A DNA stretch of 64,000 nt. It comes from Clostridiales bacterium. GTDB lineage: Bacteria; Bacillota; Sulfobacillia; RBS10-35. Positions 38,301 through 47,458 of this stretch are shown here, piece by piece. A program made the position numbers and the translations under genes. Numbering within the stretch: position 1 is the stretch's first letter; each line of letters opens with the position of its first letter. Below the pieces are notes generated by a model, which was not told the DNA's origin, made no database searches, and saw only the letters and a list, made by a program, of their open reading frames with translations. The DNA lies in assembly GCA_018729555.1 (NCBI GenBank), contig JAHHQG010000026.1, forward strand, positions 186,001-250,000, in the 5' to 3' direction.

Positions 38301-39278
38301 TTACTCACCTTCCTCATACGATTGGGGCGGGTAAGGGGGCAGGAGAGGGGTATCGATACGCCCCAATAGCTCTTTCCAGGTGGCGGGCCCCACAATGCCG
38401 TCGGCAGTCAGCCCCAGCCATTGCTGAAACTCCTTCACGGCCGTTTCTGTCTGGGGTCCAAAATGACCGTCCACGGACACCGAGAGCCCATACCAGCCGG
38501 CCAGTGCATCTTGGATCAGATATACCCACACACCAGTGTCTCCAAGCTTTTGGGTAGGAAGATAAGGGCTCCCACCATTAGCCGCATACATCTTGACATA
38601 ATTGCCATAACGCGCAAAGAACACAAGTGGATCATAAGCAATCGATTGCCCGTTGACCACGTGCCGTGCTTCATAATGGAGATGGGGATCGTACAGCGAC
38701 TCTGAACACTCATCGGTGGAGTTTGGATGGCCACTACGTCCCGATACGGCGATCTTCTTCCCCGTAAACACCCACTCCCCCTCGGTCACCAGGATGCTGC
38801 TCAGATGTAGGTATCGCGTTTTCCAGCCATCACTATGAGTGATCTCGACGTACCGTCCCGCCCTGCCACAAGGCCAAGGATAAACCTTGGTAACGGTACC
38901 GGCAGCCGTGGCGAAGACTGCGACCTTGTCAACTCCAATGTCGATGCCGAAATGAGGCCGACCGTCCCGCATACCGAAGGCCGAACTGATAACGATCTTC
39001 CCGGCCTGCAGAGCCACAGGAAAGGTCTTACCTGGAAAAAGATACTCATCGGGCGTAAAGTCGCCTAATCTAACGAAGACTGTGGCGTCCCCTTCCGATG
39101 GGCCTAGGGGAAAGGGCGACAGTTCAGGACTGTTATGCCACGGAGGCAATTGAACATACTTTTTGGTCTCAGCTGCCGCCCATCCGGGGACCAACAATAG
39201 CATCACCAAAGCTATGCCGAAAAGGCTTTGCCGGACCCGCCTAGCCATTACGCATGGCCCCCAAACCATGGTTGGCAT
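38301..39278 (-). CDS. Secreted M23 (LytM) metallopeptidase with C-terminal peptidoglycan-binding domain
   Basis: Signal peptide QSLFGIALVMLLLVPGWAAA; SSAFGMRDGRPHFGIDIGV and YDPHLHYEA (M23 H..D/HxH); C-terminal VSVDGHFGPQTETAVKEFQQWLGLTADGIVGPATWKELL. Confidence 0.88.
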   Translation of the reverse strand: MPTMVWGPCVMARRVRQSLFGIALVMLLLVPGWAAAETKKYVQLPPWHNSPELSPFPLGPSEGDATVFVRLGDFTPDEYLFPGKTFPVALQAGKIVISSAFGMRDGRPHFGIDIGVDKVAVFATAAGTVTKVYPWPCGRAGRYVEITHSDGWKTRYLHLSSILVTEGEWVFTGKKIAVSGRSGHPNSTDECSESLYDPHLHYEARHVVNGQSIAYDPLVFFARYGNYVKMYAANGGSPYLPTQKLGDTGVWVYLIQDALAGWYGLSVSVDGHFGPQTETAVKEFQQWLGLTADGIVGPATWKELLGRIDTPLLPPYPPQSYEEGE

Positions 39279-39317
39279 ATGCTACCATAAATGCTTGGAA
39301 ACTGTCAACACCATGGC

Positions 39318-40195
39318 GGCTCTTAGAGGATTAGGGTGATGCAGAAGGAGCGAAGCGGCAGGAGCGCCAAGTGTTGTGGGTGACACGCACACAACAAGGA
39401 GGTCTCCTGCCGCTTATGAAGAAGGCTATGACGAACATGCTGAACCTGCAAGGGTGGATCGTGTACAAGGTCGAGACGAAGTCTGACGAGGTCGAAATCT
39501 ACGTGGGTCGGCCCAAGAAAGAGGCGTGCTGTCCTCACTGTGGCGGCTTGACACGCCGGGTGCACAGCCGTTCTAAGATCTGGCGGAAGGTGTTCCATGG
39601 CACCGTGATGGGGCGAAAGGCTTACCTTCGCCTTCGGCCCCGGCGCTTTTACTGTGGAGCGTGCCAAAGGACCTTCCGGGAAAGGTTTCCGGGTCTCGAG
39701 AAGTGGTCCAGGCAAACGATCCAGGGGGAGCAGGAGATCCTGTCGCACCTGGAGGGAAGCAGCATTCACCAGGCCGGCAAGCGCAGTGGGGTTGGGGACT
39801 GGGTGGTGCGGCGGGTTCTAAAGCGCCGCGTGAAGGGGGAAATCCCTATCGAAGAAGCCCTTTTGGGGCTCTCGGAGATCGTGCTGGGCATCGATGAACA
39901 TAGCTTTCGCGGCCAAAGGATGATGATCACGGTAACCTGCCTAGCGCCTGAGAGGCGGCTTTTGGCCATCTTACCCGACGATCGGCTGGTAACGCTTAGG
40001 GATGATCTCCGCCGGATTCCCGAAGAGGTGAAGGAGCGGATCGTTGGGGTGTGCATCGACATGAAGAAAGCATGGCGGCTAGAAGTGAACCGCCAGCTGC
40101 CTCACGTTCAGGTGGTGGCCGATCGGTTCCATGTGATTAGGATGCCAACCGGCGGTTGGATGAAGCGCGGATGCTGGAACAGCAGCTGACGCTCG
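39318..40195 (+). pseudogene. ISL3-family transposase, N-terminal part with left end, truncated/frameshifted at about 40140
   Basis: Left end GGCTCTTAGAGGATTAGGGTGATG; CCHCGG..RVHSR zinc finger, IVLGIDEHSFRGQRMMITVTCLAPERRLLAILPDDR, VGVCIDMKKAWRLEVNRQLPHVQVVADRFHVI, then out of frame (MPTGGWMKRGCWNSS). Confidence 0.85.
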
Positions 40196-40434
40196 ATAAA
40201 GGCTGAACCTCCCCACGGCTAACGCCGGGGGGTTCTGAGGGGAACCACCGCCGCCTCTTCCGGGCTCTCGCCACATCCTTGCGAATGCGCTACAACATCC
40301 AGATGCTGAGAAAATGACCTCTAACCCGCGTCGTTACGGGATCGCGAACCTCTCGGGGTTTTGGCCACCATTCCAGGTTCGCGTTGTCCTACCGAGGTTC
40401 TCCCATACCTCTATCGTGAGAGACACGTTTCGTC

Positions 40435-41199
40435 CTACGTGGAGAGGGCCCTTCCCTCCAGCCCAAAGGTTCGGTAAGTCTCCCCCCTGATTTCCCCTGT
40501 CGGTTTAAGCCCCTGCGCCTTCTGCCACTTTCGAACTGCCTGCCACGTGCCTTCCTCAAAGCGACCATCGATGGCATACGAATAAAACCCCTTCTCCTTC
40601 AAAAACCTTTGGACCCATGCCACATCCAGGCCTATGGCCCCATAGGTAAGATCCCTTCCTCCTGCAAAGGTATGGCGCCAAAGGAGGTGAAAGCCTTTGA
40701 GGGTTACAGCCCTTGGCCTCCGGATCCCACCCTTCACGCTCCTGATGAACCAGTGGTATGCCACCCATGTGGCTCGGTCCAAGAGGGATGCGCCTTCGCT
40801 TTCAGCCTTTTGAAAAAACCGGGCGGCTGGAGTTGTCGCCAGCCTTTGCTTCAACACCCGTACATCGCTTCCCTCCATGTGGAGGGTCAGCTGGCGGCTG
40901 CCGAAGGCAGGACCCCCGTAGGGGGTATGGCGGGCCACCCCATGGCCCAGGAGAAGATAGGTATCGGGTCCTACGATCCCATCCGGGGAAAGGCCTCCAT
41001 ATTCCTGGAGGTACCGGATGGCTTCCGCCATCTCGGGGCCATAGATGCCGTCCTCCTTCAGCTCTGGACCGATGGGCCCCAGAGACGGTCGAGTCCATCT
41101 TACCCAAAGGTTGTAAAGATGCTGTACCAGGCGGATATCCTCCCCCGTCAGGGGAGGTTCCGCCCGGTAAAGAAGGCGCTGTCCCAGGGGGATTCCCAT
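40435..41199 (-). CDS. Protein with multiple peptidoglycan-binding (PG_binding_1) domains
   Basis: KEDGIYGPEMAEAIRYLQEYGGLSPDGIVGPDTYLLLG and YAIDGRFEEGTWQAVRKWQKAQGLKPTGEIRGETYRTFG. Confidence 0.82.
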   Translation of the reverse strand: MGIPLGQRLLYRAEPPLTGEDIRLVQHLYNLWVRWTRPSLGPIGPELKEDGIYGPEMAEAIRYLQEYGGLSPDGIVGPDTYLLLGHGVARHTPYGGPAFGSRQLTLHMEGSDVRVLKQRLATTPAARFFQKAESEGASLLDRATWVAYHWFIRSVKGGIRRPRAVTLKGFHLLWRHTFAGGRDLTYGAIGLDVAWVQRFLKEKGFYSYAIDGRFEEGTWQAVRKWQKAQGLKPTGEIRGETYRTFGLEGRALST

Positions 41200-41304
41200 G
41201 TTTCTAACCTCCCCCTGCTTCCTTATGCCGCCCGATCGCTCCGTGTCACCGGAGCCTTTAAGGTAGAATGAAAGAGCATCGGTCTTTTGAAAGGGGATGG
41301 ATCC

Positions 41305-42438
41305 ATGAGCGAAGAAGTCTCCTATAGCCCGGGTCTGGCGGGCGTCGTCGCCGGTATCACCCAGATCTCAAAGGTCTACGGCGACGAGGGCCGCCTGATC
41401 TACCGGGGCTATGACATCCGGGATCTGGCCCGCCATGCCACTTACGAAGAAGTCCTCTTTCTCCTTCTGGAAGGTCGGCTGCCAAAGAAACAGGAGCTCG
41501 AAGCCATCCAGAAGGACCTCCAGCAAGAATACGAGGTTGAACCCAGGGTCCTCAAGGTCATCGATGAGCTTCCCACTTCTCTTCCTCCCATGGATGTTTT
41601 GCGAACCTCCGTATCCCTTTTGAGTGCCAGCGATCCCGACTACGGCGACGACTCCCCCGAAGCCGAACGGCGCCGGGCCATCCGCTTGGTAGCCAAGACC
41701 CCCACCTTGGTGGCCTACGAGGCCGTCCGCCGCCTGGGGCGTACCTGGAAAGGCCCCCGCTCCGACCTCTCCCTGGCGGCAAACTTCCTCTACATGCTCC
41801 ATGGGGAACCTCAGCCGGAGAGCTTCGTTGCCGCGTTTGACGCCGCCCTCATCCTCCACGCCGATCACGGCTTCAACGCGTCCACCTTTGTGGCCCGGGC
41901 CATCACCAGCACCCTCTCCGACATGTACTCTGCCGTGGTGGGAGCTATCGGGGCCCTCAAAGGTCCTCTCCACGGTGGCGCCAACGAAGCAGTGGTCCAT
42001 ATGCTCCAAGACTTGAAGAACGTCGACGAAGTGGAGAGCTGGGTCAAAGCCCGGCTGGAGAGAAAAGAGCTGGTCTACGGCTTTGGCCACCGGGTCTACA
42101 AAGTGGATGATCCCCGGGCCCTCATCCTGCGGGAGAGCGCCCAGCGGATGGCCAAAGAAGTGGGCCAATTTGAGCGCTTCGAGATCATCGAACGCATGCG
42201 AGAAGTCATGCTGAAGGAAAAGAACCTGCATCCCAACGTGGATCTTTACTCCGGCATCGTCTACGAACGGCTGGGCATCCCCACGGAATTCTTTACCCCC
42301 ATCTTCGCCATCAGCCGCATGGGCGGATGGGTGGCCCACGTCATGGAGCAGCGGGCCGACAACAAGATCCTCCGCCCCAGTGAATGGTACAAAGGGCCCG
42401 ACCATCTCACCTACGTACCCCTGGAGGAGCGGGGCTAA
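41305..42438 (+). CDS. Citrate synthase (citrate/2-methylcitrate synthase family)
   Basis: LIYRGYDIRDLARHATYEEVLFLLLEGRLP, LHADHGFNASTFVARAITST, GALKGPLHGGANEAV, GFGHRVYKVDDPRA, FTPIFAISRMGGWVAHVMEQ. Confidence 0.94.
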   Translation: MSEEVSYSPGLAGVVAGITQISKVYGDEGRLIYRGYDIRDLARHATYEEVLFLLLEGRLPKKQELEAIQKDLQQEYEVEPRVLKVIDELPTSLPPMDVLRTSVSLLSASDPDYGDDSPEAERRRAIRLVAKTPTLVAYEAVRRLGRTWKGPRSDLSLAANFLYMLHGEPQPESFVAAFDAALILHADHGFNASTFVARAITSTLSDMYSAVVGAIGALKGPLHGGANEAVVHMLQDLKNVDEVESWVKARLERKELVYGFGHRVYKVDDPRALILRESAQRMAKEVGQFERFEIIERMREVMLKEKNLHPNVDLYSGIVYERLGIPTEFFTPIFAISRMGGWVAHVMEQRADNKILRPSEWYKGPDHLTYVPLEERG

Positions 42439-42539
42439 GGGATACGCCCCTTCCCTCGGAAGGGATCACCGGCAAAGGGAAGGCGCCGAGATGCTCCTTC
42501 CCTTTGCCGTCGCGATTCCCCTGCTTTGTTTCTCGGCTT

Positions 42540-43457
42540 TTAAGACGATGCTTCCGGCGGAGCTGCCTCCTCCACCGGTAAAGGCGCGTTCGAAGACTGG
42601 GAGAGCCCGGGGAGAAGGCTCAAGGATGCCACGATGGCCCCTGCCCCCACGTACTGCCAAGGGCGGAGCATCACGTGGAGGAAGATGTACGCGGCGGCGG
42701 TTGCCACCACCGGCTCCCAGGTCACGGCCAACCCGGCTTCCGAAGGGCGAAGCCACCTCAGGCTTCCCACATAGAGTCCGAAGGCCAGGGCCGTTCCCAC
42801 CACAGCGACGAAGGCCACCAAGAGAAGGGTTTCCCGAGTGAGGGGAGCGTCCACGGACCACGGCCGGATGATGGGGAGGAGAGAAAGGCCTCCAAGGAAG
42901 AGCCCCCAAGCCGTCACGGGCCATCCTCCATAGCGCTGCACCAGGGGCAAAGATAAAAACGTGTAGAGCATCAGGGTGAGGGCCGCCATCAGGCCCCAAA
43001 AGATGGCCAAAGGGCTTAAAGCCAGCTGCAGGCTCCGGGGATCCTCCACCACCAAAAAGCCCGTCCCCAAAAGGGCGAGGGCCATCCCCAAAAGGAGCCT
43101 TCCCGGGAGAGGGCGCCGCTGCCAGAGGCGCTCCACCAGGGCGATGAGGGGAATGCCCAGGGCCTGGAGGAGGGTGGCCGAAGCCACATCGCCATAGGCG
43201 ATGGCGAGAAGGTAGGTCCCTTGCACCGGCACCAAACCCAGCAGGGCAAGGAGAACCATCCGCCCCCACTCCTCCCTGGGAAAGGCCGGGCGAGCCCAGA
43301 GGAGGAGGAAAAGACCGCCGACCAGCATGCGGACGCTGAGGAGCCAGAAGGGTGAAAAGCCGTAACCTTGAAAGAGAGCCTGGGCGGCCGTCCCGGAAAT
43401 GCCCCAGAAGGTCGCCGCCAAGAGCACCATCAGGAGTCCCCGGGAATGACCTTCCAT
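42540..43457 (-). CDS. EamA/DMT-family transporter
   Basis: About ten hydrophobic segments; two EamA halves (LMVLLAATFWGISGTAAQALF..., PLAIFWGLMAALTLMLYTFLSLPLVQRYGG...). Confidence 0.86.
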   Translation of the reverse strand: MEGHSRGLLMVLLAATFWGISGTAAQALFQGYGFSPFWLLSVRMLVGGLFLLLWARPAFPREEWGRMVLLALLGLVPVQGTYLLAIAYGDVASATLLQALGIPLIALVERLWQRRPLPGRLLLGMALALLGTGFLVVEDPRSLQLALSPLAIFWGLMAALTLMLYTFLSLPLVQRYGGWPVTAWGLFLGGLSLLPIIRPWSVDAPLTRETLLLVAFVAVVGTALAFGLYVGSLRWLRPSEAGLAVTWEPVVATAAAYIFLHVMLRPWQYVGAGAIVASLSLLPGLSQSSNAPLPVEEAAPPEASS

Positions 43458-43529
43458 GGCTCCCAGTCTAGCGCTTCCCCATGGTAAGGCGAAGCCCCTC
43501 GTCATAGAGATGGCGAGGGAGGGACGGCG

Positions 43530-45245
43530 GTGCTGGCAGGCGTCTTGGGGCTCAAGGAGGCGGCCCACCATCTCTATCCCCTCGTGGGGAAGGACGTCTA
43601 CAGCCCTCGGCGGGAGGTCGCCCTGGGCGCGAAAGGACCCTGGGCCAAGGTGCTGACCCTGGAACGGGACCCCCGGGGGTATCCCCTCTGGGTGGCGGTG
43701 GAGGGCATCCTCTGGTATGGCGAGGAGGAAGGGGCCGAAGGAGCCCTAAGGGCCTTTCTCGAAAAGGGCGAAGGCTTTCTCTCCCACCTGACGGGGCCTT
43801 TCACCCTCGTCCTTTTCGACGGCCATGCCCAAAAGGTGATCCTCTATCGCAGCCGTCAGGGCGTCGAGACCCTTTTTCTGGCGCAAGGTCCAGGGTTTCT
43901 CCTCTTCGCCTCCGACGAGGAAACCCTCTTTCAAGGAGACCTTTTGATCCCCCGGGTGAGCCTTCAAGGCTGGCGGGAACTCCTTGCCCTGGGGCCCCTG
44001 CGCATCCCCGGCCATACCTACTTCCAAGGGGTGAGGGAGCTCTTGCCGGGGGAAGGACTCATCTGGAGCCCTGAAGGGGAACGGCGCCTTCAGGTGAACC
44101 TCCCCATCGGGTACCGGAGGGATCTCTCGCCGCAAGAGGCTGCCGAAGAGCTCCTCTTTCGCCTGCAAAGGGCCGTGAAACGGCTCTTCCGTCCGAAGAG
44201 CGGATGCCTTCTCTCGGGCGGCCTCGACTCCAGCGCCATCGCCTCCCTCCTGGCGGAAGAGACCTTCCCCCTCCTCACCCTTTCCCTGCGCTACGAAGAC
44301 GACGAGCGCCACTTTCAGGCCAACCCCTTCCAACCCTCCCGAGATGATCCCTACGTACGTCAGATGGTGGCCTGGCTCCAAACCCGCCACGAAGAAGCTC
44401 TTATCGGGCCCGAAGACCTGGTGGACCATCTCCTCCCCGCCATGGAAGCCAGGGGCCATCCCGGGATGGCCGACATCGACAGCTCCTTTCTGGTGCTCCT
44501 CATCGGGGCCAGAGAAAAAGCCGACGGGTTTTTCACCGGCGAAGGGGCCGACGAGATCCTGGGGGGCTATCCCTGGTTTAGTCGCCCCTATTCCCCGGAA
44601 GAAGGCCGCTTCCCCTGGTCGGCAGGCATGGAGTGGCGGGAGCGGCTGGTCCATCCCGACCTTCGCCCGGAGCTGCGCCTCTCCGACTACGGCCGCCGGG
44701 AGCTGGAGGAGGCCTGGCGGTCCCTGCCGCCGCCTCCGGAAGACGAGCCACCCCTCATGTGGCGGCTCTCCCATCTCACCTACCGCTACTTCGGCCCCGT
44801 CCTGGTGGAGCGGGCCAGGGCCATGGCCCGCAAGGCGGGGGTGAAGATCTTCCTCCCCTTCCTGGATGAAGAGGTGGTGAGCTTCGCCCTCTCCCTGCCG
44901 TGGGAGCTGAAGGCGCAAGGCGGGATGGAAAAGGGCGTCCTTCGCCAGGCCTTTGTGGGGCGGCTTCCGGAGGAGGTGCGCCTGCGGAAAAAGAGCCCCT
45001 TTCCCCGCACCTTCCACCCCCGCTACCGGCAGCTGGTCACCGAGGCCTTGGAAGCCATTTTGGCGGATCCGGAGGCCCCCAGCCGCCGGCTCTTCGCCGA
45101 GGGGACCCTCCGGGCGTGGATGGCGGCCCCTGGCGATCTCGAGGTGCCGTGGTTCGGGCAGCTGATGCGCCTTCCCCAGCTCTTCGGCTATGTCCTCCAG
45201 GTGGAAGGGTGGCTTAGGCGCTGGGGCCTGAAGCCTGTGGTATAA
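43530..45245 (+). CDS. Asparagine synthase-like protein with a degenerate N-terminal glutaminase domain (GTG start)
   Basis: PP-loop GCLLSGGLDSSAIASLLAE, GFFTGEGADEILGGYPWFSR, KIFLPFLDEEVVSFALSLPWELK. N-terminus MLAGVLGL instead of MCGIxG. Confidence 0.88.
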   Translation: MLAGVLGLKEAAHHLYPLVGKDVYSPRREVALGAKGPWAKVLTLERDPRGYPLWVAVEGILWYGEEEGAEGALRAFLEKGEGFLSHLTGPFTLVLFDGHAQKVILYRSRQGVETLFLAQGPGFLLFASDEETLFQGDLLIPRVSLQGWRELLALGPLRIPGHTYFQGVRELLPGEGLIWSPEGERRLQVNLPIGYRRDLSPQEAAEELLFRLQRAVKRLFRPKSGCLLSGGLDSSAIASLLAEETFPLLTLSLRYEDDERHFQANPFQPSRDDPYVRQMVAWLQTRHEEALIGPEDLVDHLLPAMEARGHPGMADIDSSFLVLLIGAREKADGFFTGEGADEILGGYPWFSRPYSPEEGRFPWSAGMEWRERLVHPDLRPELRLSDYGRRELEEAWRSLPPPPEDEPPLMWRLSHLTYRYFGPVLVERARAMARKAGVKIFLPFLDEEVVSFALSLPWELKAQGGMEKGVLRQAFVGRLPEEVRLRKKSPFPRTFHPRYRQLVTEALEAILADPEAPSRRLFAEGTLRAWMAAPGDLEVPWFGQLMRLPQLFGYVLQVEGWLRRWGLKPVV

Positions 45246-45246
45246 T
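45238..45246 (+). promoter_or_regulatory. Extended -10 element (TGGTATAAT) upstream of rpmE, overlapping the stop codon of the AsnB-like gene
   Basis: TGG-TATAAT; no convincing -35. Confidence 0.45.
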
Positions 45247-45282
45247 AGCGCAGTCCGACACGAGAGAAGCGAGGCGACAGCG

Positions 45283-45498
45283 ATGAAAAAGGGCATTCAC
45301 CCCCAATATGGGGAGACGATTGTGATCTGCTCCTGCGGAGCCACCTACAAGATCCACTCCTTTAAGCCCGAGATCCGGGTGGACATCTGCGGTCAGTGCC
45401 ACCCCTTCTACACGGGCACCCAAAAGATCGTAGATACCGGCGGCCGGGTGGAGCGCTTCCGCCGCCGCTACGGCGAGGCCGCCCTGAAGGGACGGTAA
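45283..45498 (+). CDS. rpmE: 50S ribosomal protein L31 (zinc-binding type)
   Basis: MKKGIHPQYGETIVICSCGATYKIHS...DICGQCHPFYTGTQKIVDTGGRVERFRRRY. Confidence 0.96.
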   Translation: MKKGIHPQYGETIVICSCGATYKIHSFKPEIRVDICGQCHPFYTGTQKIVDTGGRVERFRRRYGEAALKGR

Positions 45499-46385
45499 TG
45501 GCGGCTCAGCCCCTCTATGGCGGCCAGGCCCTCATCGAGGGGGTCATGATGCGGGGGCCCCAGGTGGCGGCCATGGCGGTGCGCCGTCCCGATGGGGGCA
45601 TCGAGATCCGGGTGGAAAAGCTGGGCCAGTGGGCCCACCGGGTGCCGGGGGGCCGCTGGCCCCTGGTGCGGGGTGTGGTGGGCCTGGTGGAATCCCTGGC
45701 GGTAGGCCTGGGGGCCCTTTCCTTTTCCGCCAACGTGGCCAGCCCCGAAGAAGAGCAGCTGACTCCCGGCCAGGTCCGGTGGACCATGGTCCTCTCGGCC
45801 CTATTGGCGGTGGCCATCTTCGTCATCCTCCCCACATGGGTGACGGGCTTTCTCGTCAGGTGGGGCTGGAGCCACCTGGCCTTGAACATGGCCGAAGGGC
45901 TTTTGCGGGTGATCCTCCTCGTGGGCTACCTCCTCCTCATCTCCCGCATGGAAGAGATCCAAAGGGTTCTCCAGTACCACGGGGCAGAGCATAAGACCAT
46001 CGCCGCCTTTGAGGCGGGAGCACCCCTCACCCCCCGCTCGGTGCAGCAGTTTCCCCGCTTCCACCCCCGCTGCGGCACCAGCTACCTCCTCTTCGTAGCT
46101 TTGGTGGCCGTCTTCATCTTCAGTTTCCTGGGCTGGCCCTCCCTTTTCTGGCGGGTCACCAGCCGCCTCCTCCTCCTCCCTCTGGTGGCGGGGCTGGCCT
46201 ATGAGGTCCTCCGCCTCTCCGCCAAGGGAGGAGAAGCCCTCTGGGCCCGGGCGGTGGCGGCTCCCGGCCTCTGGATGCAGCGCTGGACCACCCGGGAACC
46301 TGACGAGGGCCAGCTGGAGGTGGCCATTGCCGCCTTCATGGCCGTCCGGGAGGCGGAAGGCCATGGGGAGGTTCGGGAAGCATGA
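45498..46385 (+). CDS. DUF1385 membrane protein
   Basis: [63 protein letters not shown]; between rpmE and prfA. Confidence 0.9.
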   Translation: MAAQPLYGGQALIEGVMMRGPQVAAMAVRRPDGGIEIRVEKLGQWAHRVPGGRWPLVRGVVGLVESLAVGLGALSFSANVASPEEEQLTPGQVRWTMVLSALLAVAIFVILPTWVTGFLVRWGWSHLALNMAEGLLRVILLVGYLLLISRMEEIQRVLQYHGAEHKTIAAFEAGAPLTPRSVQQFPRFHPRCGTSYLLFVALVAVFIFSFLGWPSLFWRVTSRLLLLPLVAGLAYEVLRLSAKGGEALWARAVAAPGLWMQRWTTREPDEGQLEVAIAAFMAVREAEGHGEVREA

Positions 46386-47458
46386 GGCTGGATCGCAATA
46401 AGCTGGAGGAACTCTCCCGGCGCTACGATCGGCTCCTGGAGGAGATGGCCGATCCCGCCATTCTATCCGATGCCGAGAAGATCAAAGAGCTCTCCTTGGA
46501 GCGGGCCCGCCTGGAAGAGGTGGTCCTGGCCTACCGCGCCTACCTGCAGCTCCTCCAGGAGAAGGACACCCTCGAGCAGATGCGGCGGGAGGCCGCGGAT
46601 GAGGAGGAAGAAGAGTGGCTGCGGGAGGAAGCCCGGCAGCTGGAAGACCAGCTTTCCAGGATCGAACGGGATATCCTCCGGGCCCTCCTCCCCCGGGACG
46701 AGCGGGATGAGAAAAACGTCATCCTGGAGATCCGGGCGGCGGCCGGCGGCGAAGAAGCCGCCCTCTTCGCCGCCGACCTTCTCCGCATGTACATCCGCTA
46801 TGCCGAGCGCCATCGCTGGAAGACGGACATCCTCAGCTCCCATCCCACCGAAAGGGGCGGCTACAAGGAAGTCATCGTCCAGATCCAGGGGAGGGGCGCT
46901 TACAGCCGGCTGAAGTTCGAAAGCGGCGTCCATCGTGTGCAGCGGGTGCCCGAGACGGAAGCCCAGGGGCGGATCCACACCTCCACCGCCACCGTGGCGG
47001 TCCTCCCCGAAGCCGACGAAGTGGACGCCGAGATCGATCCCGACGATCTGGAGATCGAAACTTACCGCTCCAGCGGCGCCGGGGGACAGCACGTGAACAA
47101 GACGGAGTCGGCGGTCCGCATCCTCCATAAGCCCACCGGCCTGGTGGTCACCTGCCAGGACGAGCGCTCCCAGCACAAAAACAAGGAGCGGGCCCTCAAG
47201 ATTTTGCGGAGCCGCCTCTATGAACTTCGCCTGCGGGAAAAGCAGGAGAAAGAGGCGGAAGAGCGGCGGAGCCTCATCCAGTCGGGGGAGCGGAGTGAGA
47301 AGATCCGCACCTACAACTTCCCCCAGAACCGGGTGACGGACCACCGCATCAACCTCACCCTCTATCGCCTGGATGCCATCCTGGACGGCGATCTGGACGA
47401 GCTCATCGATGCCCTCCTCCAGGCCTATGAGACGGAACAGCTGGCCCAGGCCCGCTGA
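46382..47458 (+). CDS. prfA: Peptide chain release factor 1
   Basis: [70 protein letters not shown] (GGQ), [12 protein letters not shown]. Confidence 0.96.
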   Translation: MRLDRNKLEELSRRYDRLLEEMADPAILSDAEKIKELSLERARLEEVVLAYRAYLQLLQEKDTLEQMRREAADEEEEEWLREEARQLEDQLSRIERDILRALLPRDERDEKNVILEIRAAAGGEEAALFAADLLRMYIRYAERHRWKTDILSSHPTERGGYKEVIVQIQGRGAYSRLKFESGVHRVQRVPETEAQGRIHTSTATVAVLPEADEVDAEIDPDDLEIETYRSSGAGGQHVNKTESAVRILHKPTGLVVTCQDERSQHKNKERALKILRSRLYELRLREKQEKEAEERRSLIQSGERSEKIRTYNFPQNRVTDHRINLTLYRLDAILDGDLDELIDALLQAYETEQLAQAR

